In this document: one piece after another, positions 59,564 to 64,000 of the stretch
Layout: each line of letters starts with the position of its first letter
Position numbering within the stretch: the stretch's first letter is position 1
Origin: Syntrophus buswellii
Lineage (GTDB): Bacteria > Desulfobacterota > Syntrophia > Syntrophales > Syntrophaceae
Direction of reading: 5' to 3'
DNA length: 64,000 bases
Assembly: GCF_046097065.1 (NCBI RefSeq)
Contig: NZ_CP175563.1
Span: forward strand, 1,922,001 to 1,986,000
Program-made: the position numbers and the translations under genes
Notes under the pieces: generated by a model
Told to the model about the DNA's origin: nothing
The model's database searches: none
What the model saw: the letters and a program-made list of their open reading frames with translations, nothing else

Positions 59564-60943
59564 ATGATCAGCGAATCCGTTCTCGTTGAACTGCAGAATA
59601 TCTTGGGCAGGGAAGATGTCCTCACCGCCAGGGAAATTTTGAAGACCTATTCCTATGATGGAACATCACAGTGGACCCATGAACCCGATGCGGTCGTTTT
59701 CCCTCGGACCGCCGAACAGGTATCCGCCATCATGAAACTGGCCAACGCCCACAGGATCCCCGTGACGCCGCGAGGCGGTGGAACGAATGTCAGCGGCGGG
59801 TCCATTCCCGTCCTGGGCGGCATTGTGCTGTGCACCACCAAGATGGACAAAATCCTCAACATCGACAGGGAAAATTTTACGGCAACGGTCGAATGCGGAG
59901 TAGTCCTGATGAATTTCAACACCCGCCTCGCCGCGGAAGGGCTCTTCTTTCCCCCGGATCCCCAGAGTTTTCTGGCTGCGACCATCGGGGGCATTGTGGC
60001 GGAAAACGCCGGAGGACCCGCCGGCGTCAAATACGGTGTCACGAAGCAGTATCTCCTGGGCCTGGAAGTTGTTCTGCCCACAGGCGAGATCATTCAGCTG
60101 GGAGGGCGCACCGTAAAGAACGTTGTGGGATACGACCTGACGATGCTCTTCTGCAGTTCTGAAGGGACGCTCGGCATCATCACCAAGGCGGAATTCAAGG
60201 TCAATGCAATCCCCCCCGCGAAAAAGACGATCCTGGCCATTTACGACGACGTCGCCGTCGCCGGCGAGAACGTCTCCCTGGTGCTGAAAAGCGGCGTTAC
60301 CCCGGCCAAGATCGAGCTTCTGGACAACTGGCTTATTCACCGCATCGAAGAAGCCTCTCCCCTGGGACTGCCCGGGGAGGCCGATGCGGTCCTGATCTTT
60401 GAAGTGGATGGAATGGCGGAAGCTGTTGAAAAAGAAGCGGATAAGATTATTGAAATCGCCAGGATGAACGGAGCCAGGGAGGTGCGGCCCGCCAGGGACC
60501 AGGACGAGGCGAATCGCTTCTGGATGGCCCGCCGCGCCGGATTTGCCATGATCTTCGGCAGGGCCCCCACGGTCCTGGCGGAAGACGTCACCGTCCCCCG
60601 CGGCCAGATTCCCGCTCTGATCCGGAAGTGCCGGGAGTTATCCAGAAAATACGATCTTGAAATTGTGGTCATGGGCCATGCCGGGGACGGCAACCTTCAT
60701 CCCTCGGTTCTGACGGATATCAAGGACAGGGAACATTTTGCACGTGCTGAAAAAGCCGTCGAGGGAATTATCGAGGCGGCCCTCGAGCTGGGCGGGGTTC
60801 TTTCCGGAGAGCATGGCATCGGGTTGGAGAAGCAGCGGTTTTTCCGACGGGCCCTGGGACCGACCGTTACCGATCTGATGAAGAACATCAAATCCCTGGT
60901 TGACCCGAACAACATCATGAACCCCGGCAAGATATGGGACTGA
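59564..60943 (+). CDS. FAD-linked 2-hydroxyacid oxidoreductase, GlcD/D-lactate dehydrogenase type
   Basis: Oxidises glycolate, D-lactate or a related 2-hydroxyacid. The 459-residue protein has the PCMH-type FAD domain with TPRGGGTNVSGGS near 67-80 and GGIVAENAGGPAGVKYG, and the C-terminal cap with HAGDGNLHPSVL near 370 and SGEHGIGLEK near 420. It is followed by an iron-sulfur partner, as in glycolate oxidase GlcDF. Substrate cannot be read from the sequence; lactate or a 2-hydroxyacyl compound is possible. Confidence 0.9.
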   Translation: MISESVLVELQNILGREDVLTAREILKTYSYDGTSQWTHEPDAVVFPRTAEQVSAIMKLANAHRIPVTPRGGGTNVSGGSIPVLGGIVLCTTKMDKILNIDRENFTATVECGVVLMNFNTRLAAEGLFFPPDPQSFLAATIGGIVAENAGGPAGVKYGVTKQYLLGLEVVLPTGEIIQLGGRTVKNVVGYDLTMLFCSSEGTLGIITKAEFKVNAIPPAKKTILAIYDDVAVAGENVSLVLKSGVTPAKIELLDNWLIHRIEEASPLGLPGEADAVLIFEVDGMAEAVEKEADKIIEIARMNGAREVRPARDQDEANRFWMARRAGFAMIFGRAPTVLAEDVTVPRGQIPALIRKCRELSRKYDLEIVVMGHAGDGNLHPSVLTDIKDREHFARAEKAVEGIIEAALELGGVLSGEHGIGLEKQRFFRRALGPTVTDLMKNIKSLVDPNNIMNPGKIWD

Positions 60944-60962
60944 ACCGATAACGAGACAGGCG

Positions 60963-62231
60963 TTGGAAGATTTGAACGAGCTTAAAAAAATTGAACAATA
61001 CGTCGACCAGTGCATGAAATGCGGGTTCTGCACCTTCTTCTGCCCGATTTACCAGGAAGAGCTCGTGGAATCTTCCGCGGCTCGAGGCAAGATATTCCTG
61101 ACGAAGCAGGTCCTAAAGGGCGGGCAGCAGCTCAGCGATCAGGCAATGGACATCATCGGAAAATGCCTTCTCTGCAAGGCCTGCGCAGTCAATTGCCCGG
61201 CAAAAACCCAGGTTGATCGTGTCATTGTCGGGGCCAGAGCCGAGCAGGTCCGGCAGCAGGGGCTTCCTCTTGTCAAGAGGCTGATCTTCCGCCACGTGAT
61301 GGCCAATCGCCGGCTTTTCGGATGGACCGTGAAACTCGCCTCGAAACTCCAGTGGATGATACCGGGAAAGCAGGGCAAAATGAAGCACTTGCCTGATTTT
61401 CTTAAAGCATTGGGGCAAGGAAGGAACATCCCGGCCATCTCCAGCGTTCTCCTCCGGGATCAGGTTCAGGAAGTGAATCCGCCCTGGGATTCGAAGGCGC
61501 CCAGAATGCGGGTGGGATATTTCATGGGGTGCGCCACCGATTTTATTTTCACCGAAACAGGCCTTAAAACCATTGAATTTTTAACCAGACACGGGATTGA
61601 AGTCGTTGTTCCCAAAGCACAGAGCTGCTGCGGCGCCGCCATTTATTTCAGCGGCGATTTAGAGACGGGCAGAATGCTCGCTTACAGGAACATGGAAGCC
61701 TTCAAGGACCTTGACTATGTCGTCACGACCTGCGCCACCTGCAGTTCCAGCCTCAAGGACTATAAAGTCTACCTTCCTGAAAACGACAAGCAGAGGAAGG
61801 AATTTGAGGATTTTTCGAAGAAGATCAAGGACGTGACGGAATTTCTCGTGGATGTTCTGGACATTCCGCCTCAAGAATTTCATCTGAGGAAGGAGTTTCA
61901 GGGTAAAACCATCACCTGGCATGACCCCTGCCACCTCGTTCGCTACCAGAACATCCGCAACCAGCCTCGCCGGATTCTTCAGGCTCTTCAGGGATCGACC
62001 TACGTTGAAATGCCCAACGCCGACCGCTGCTGCGGCATGGGAGGATCCTTCAGCATTTACCACTATGATCTGACCAAGAAAATCGCCGACAGGAAAGTGG
62101 AAAGCGTGAAAGCCACCTCTGCCGATATCGTCGTAACGGCCTGCCCCGGCTGCATGATCAACCTGGCGGACCATCTCCAGAGAGCGGAAATGCCGCAGCA
62201 GGTGCGCCATCTCATGGATCTTTTTGAGTGA
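60963..62231 (+). CDS. Iron-sulfur oxidoreductase, GlcF-like
   Basis: Electron-transfer partner of the preceding flavoprotein. Two [4Fe-4S] motifs: CMKCGFCTFFCP (residues 17-28) and CLLCKACAVNCP near 67. Two CCG domains (HdrD-type) follow with SCCGAAIYFSGD near 220 and RCCGMGGSFS near 354. Length 422 residues. The start is TTG at 60963, 19 bases after the upstream stop; no strong ribosome site is seen. The CCG domains suggest a link to membrane quinone or an electron-bifurcating partner. Confidence 0.88.
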   Translation: MEDLNELKKIEQYVDQCMKCGFCTFFCPIYQEELVESSAARGKIFLTKQVLKGGQQLSDQAMDIIGKCLLCKACAVNCPAKTQVDRVIVGARAEQVRQQGLPLVKRLIFRHVMANRRLFGWTVKLASKLQWMIPGKQGKMKHLPDFLKALGQGRNIPAISSVLLRDQVQEVNPPWDSKAPRMRVGYFMGCATDFIFTETGLKTIEFLTRHGIEVVVPKAQSCCGAAIYFSGDLETGRMLAYRNMEAFKDLDYVVTTCATCSSSLKDYKVYLPENDKQRKEFEDFSKKIKDVTEFLVDVLDIPPQEFHLRKEFQGKTITWHDPCHLVRYQNIRNQPRRILQALQGSTYVEMPNADRCCGMGGSFSIYHYDLTKKIADRKVESVKATSADIVVTACPGCMINLADHLQRAEMPQQVRHLMDLFE

Positions 62232-62734
62232 GGGGATTGAGGCGCCAACGCGCCTCACTTGAAAGGCCCTTCTTTCCGGTCAGCACGGACCGCTGCCCAT
62301 GGACGTCATCACAAGGATCAACAGATTGTCATGGCCAACAGCACCTCGCCCATGAACCGGTCCATCTTCTCTCCATTGTCCTTCCTCGTCGCTTTCTGCT
62401 CAGCAACGGCCGAGTCTCTCTGGAGCCGGGGAGCTGTGAGACGGCAGGAACATTACCAGCCTCCTGATCCTTTCATTTCCGTCTGAAGCCTGTTTTCGGG
62501 TAAGCGGTCCGTCGGCTGCACCATCCGCAGGGTCCGCTCAAGGGCTGTGAGTTACGGTAAACGTCAGACGGTACGGATGCAACCCCCTCCCCGAGGCGAC
62601 AGGCCCCTGTGGTCGGTTCATTAAAAAACGCCGGAACGATCCTTTTAACAATTTCATCAATGAGCCGTCATTTGCTATAATATCGCTATCTGAAAGCATG
62701 AAGCATCATATCGCCCGATAGGGAGGGAATGGCA
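62232..62734. other. Gene-free interval of about 500 bases before the MscS gene
   Basis: Contains a small hairpin at 62238-62257 and AT-rich sequence near 62625-62720 that probably holds the promoter. The short frames are incoherent. No RNA gene is recognised. Confidence 0.4.
62238..62257 (+). terminator. Weak hairpin after the GlcF-like gene
   Basis: TGAGGCG (62238-62244) pairs with CGCCTCA (62251-62257); only CTT follows, so termination is uncertain. Confidence 0.35.
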
Positions 62735-64000
62735 ATGATCCGCACGATCGTCGTTCTGCCGGTCCTATTGCTCCTGTTTGCGATTTCGGCTTTTTTTGCA
62801 GACGCCGCCGTTGATGGAAGAGGCATGGCCGATGTCGCTGCTTCGGAAGCTGAACCCGTCACGGCTCCGGTCGAGATTGACGGCGAGGTGCTGTTTCGTG
62901 TGCGCGGGGCGTCGTCGTTTCCTGCCGGACAGCGCGCTCAGGCAATCAAAAACCGCATCGAGGCCACTGCCGCCGACACATCCATCCGCAGTGACATGTT
63001 GCGCTCCGTCGAATCCGACAACATCACCACTCTCTTCGCCGGCAACCGGCTGCTGATGAACATCACCGATTCGGACGCCCTCCTGGAGCATTTGAATCGC
63101 AGCTATCTCGCCAAGGTTCATTTAACGAGGATCCGCCAGGCAATCAACGACTACCGTTACATGCGCAGCCGTGACGTGCTGCTGCAGGGATGCCTCTATG
63201 CCCTGGCAGCCACGGTCCTTCTGCTGCTTGGAATTTTTCTTCTGCTTCGGGTTGGCCGGCAACTCACCGAATTTCTCGACCGGCGTGTCAAGAGCCGGAT
63301 TCGTTCTCTCGAGATTCAGTCCTTCAAGGTCGTCCGAGCGGAGCAGATCTGGCTGGCCATTCAGGGGATGCTTTATGCCATCCGCCTCGTCGTTATTCTG
63401 GCAGCGTTCTTTGCCTACCTGGATTTTGTTCTCGCCCTCTTCCCCTGGACGCGCGGCCTTGCCAACCGCCTTCTCGATCTCATCACCGGCCCGCTGACCC
63501 AGATGGGAAAAGCGTTTTTGGATGCGATCCCCAATCTCCTTATCCTTGTAATTCTTTATTATTTCTTTCGTTTTGTCCTGAGGCTTCTACGCCTCTTCTT
63601 TGATGCCCTATCCAAGGAGCGAGTCACGCTTGCCGGGTTCGATCCGGACTGGGCGCCCTCAACCTACAAGATCATCCGCTTCGCTCTAGTTACCTTCGCC
63701 CTGATTGTAGCCTATCCTTACATCCCCGGTTCCGGGTCTGCCGCCTTCAAGGGAATTTCGATCTTCCTCGGTGTCGTGTTCTCGCTGGGCTCCACCTCTC
63801 TGGTTTCGAACATCATTGCCGGTTACATGTTGACCTACCGCCGGGCGTTCAAAATCGGAGACCGGGTGAAGATCGGGGACGTGACGGGGGACGTGACGCT
63901 GACACGTCTGCAGGTCACCCATCTGCGCACCCTGAAGAACGAAGAAGTGAGCATTCCCAATTCGCAGATTCTCAACGGCAATGTGGTGAACTACAGTTCT
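62735..64000 (+). CDS. MscS-family mechanosensitive channel (3' end outside window)
   Basis: A signal peptide or first helix (IVVLPVLLLLFAISAFFADA) precedes a periplasmic region (about 25-130). Membrane helices follow (LAATVLLLLGIFLLLRVG, LIILVILYYFFRFVL-like, FALIVAYPYIPG). The MscS core is FLGVVFSLGSTSLVSNIIAGYMLTYRRAFKIGDRVKIGDVTGDV with the pore helix glycines, then SIPNSQILNGNVVNYS at the edge. The start ATG at 62735 is chosen because GGGAGGG lies six bases upstream; an in-frame ATG at 62729 overlaps it. 422 codons are visible with no stop. Confidence 0.9.
   Translation, partial: MIRTIVVLPVLLLLFAISAFFADAAVDGRGMADVAASEAEPVTAPVEIDGEVLFRVRGASSFPAGQRAQAIKNRIEATAADTSIRSDMLRSVESDNITTLFAGNRLLMNITDSDALLEHLNRSYLAKVHLTRIRQAINDYRYMRSRDVLLQGCLYALAATVLLLLGIFLLLRVGRQLTEFLDRRVKSRIRSLEIQSFKVVRAEQIWLAIQGMLYAIRLVVILAAFFAYLDFVLALFPWTRGLANRLLDLITGPLTQMGKAFLDAIPNLLILVILYYFFRFVLRLLRLFFDALSKERVTLAGFDPDWAPSTYKIIRFALVTFALIVAYPYIPGSGSAAFKGISIFLGVVFSLGSTSLVSNIIAGYMLTYRRAFKIGDRVKIGDVTGDVTLTRLQVTHLRTLKNEEVSIPNSQILNGNVVNYSS

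Noticed and set aside
1..64000. CRISPR arrays, insertion sequences, tRNA or rRNA genes
   Set aside because: No repeat-spacer pattern, transposase motif or conserved tRNA/rRNA segment was recognised on either strand by eye.

Overview
The window is a chromosomal stretch of moderate-to-high GC content from a Gram-negative bacterium. The gene set fits a strictly anaerobic deltaproteobacterial lineage (Syntrophia/Desulfobacterota-like): a type II secretion operon, a System II (ResB/CcsA) cytochrome c maturation pair, a diheme exported protein, rubrerythrin and a ferritin-like diiron protein, NikR with LarB/LarC, a HesB-like protein, beta-oxidation genes, and a GlcD/GlcF-type oxidoreductase. The organism assignment is inference from gene content, not a database match. 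I see no rRNA, tRNA, insertion sequence, integrase or CRISPR array.

Layout. 1-3.1 kb (minus): mnmA runs off the left edge, preceded by three damaged genes (nadA remnant, metW with a frameshift in a 9-base homopolymer, metX with a frameshift and a large internal deletion), then a structured leader and an Rrf2 regulator. 3.2-5.5 kb (plus): resB-ccsA. 5.5-17.6 kb (minus): a compact type II secretion operon, gspG-E-F-H-I-J-K-L-M-C, a lytic transglycosylase, gspD, then a kelch-repeat exported protein. 17.9-25.5 kb: mostly exported proteins (FG-GAP propeller, diheme/Ca-binding protein, several unknowns), plus glutamate formiminotransferase. 25.5-32.8 kb: ftsY, an ABC-F ATPase, ferritin-like protein, Na/Pi cotransporter-PhoU fusion, rubrerythrin and a protein with a PEP-CTERM-like tail. 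33-41 kb: kdsD, a beta/gamma-crystallin-like exported protein, yjbQ, larB, larC, divergent nikR, mtgA and a LysM-NlpC/P60 hydrolase. 41-51.6 kb: aconitase, NADP-type isocitrate dehydrogenase, rlmN, a UPF0182 membrane protein, a second lytic transglycosylase, a glycine-zipper lipoprotein, a TPR lipoprotein, an HD phosphohydrolase and a small helical protein. 52-57 kb: a LysM protein with a large unrecognised domain, translationally coupled to a PP-loop/DUF814 protein; a HesB-like protein; a DUF4301 protein. 57.7-64 kb (plus): 3-hydroxyacyl-CoA dehydrogenase, enoyl-CoA hydratase, a GlcD/GlcF-like pair and an MscS channel cut by the right edge.

How it fits together. Several blocks concern the envelope: secretion, three peptidoglycan-cleaving enzymes, a peptidoglycan glycosyltransferase, LPS-related genes and many exported proteins. 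Energy metabolism is represented by acyl-CoA oxidation, a flavin/iron-sulfur 2-hydroxyacid oxidoreductase and two TCA enzymes. The nickel block (NikR, LarB, LarC) implies nickel-pincer cofactor synthesis, with LarA and LarE encoded elsewhere. The strongest leads are the decayed metX-metW-nadA block with its riboswitch-like leader, the lytic transglycosylase and kelch genes inside the secretion operon, a 34-bp near-palindrome ahead of the FG-GAP gene, the unusual diheme protein, and the LysM/PP-loop coupling.
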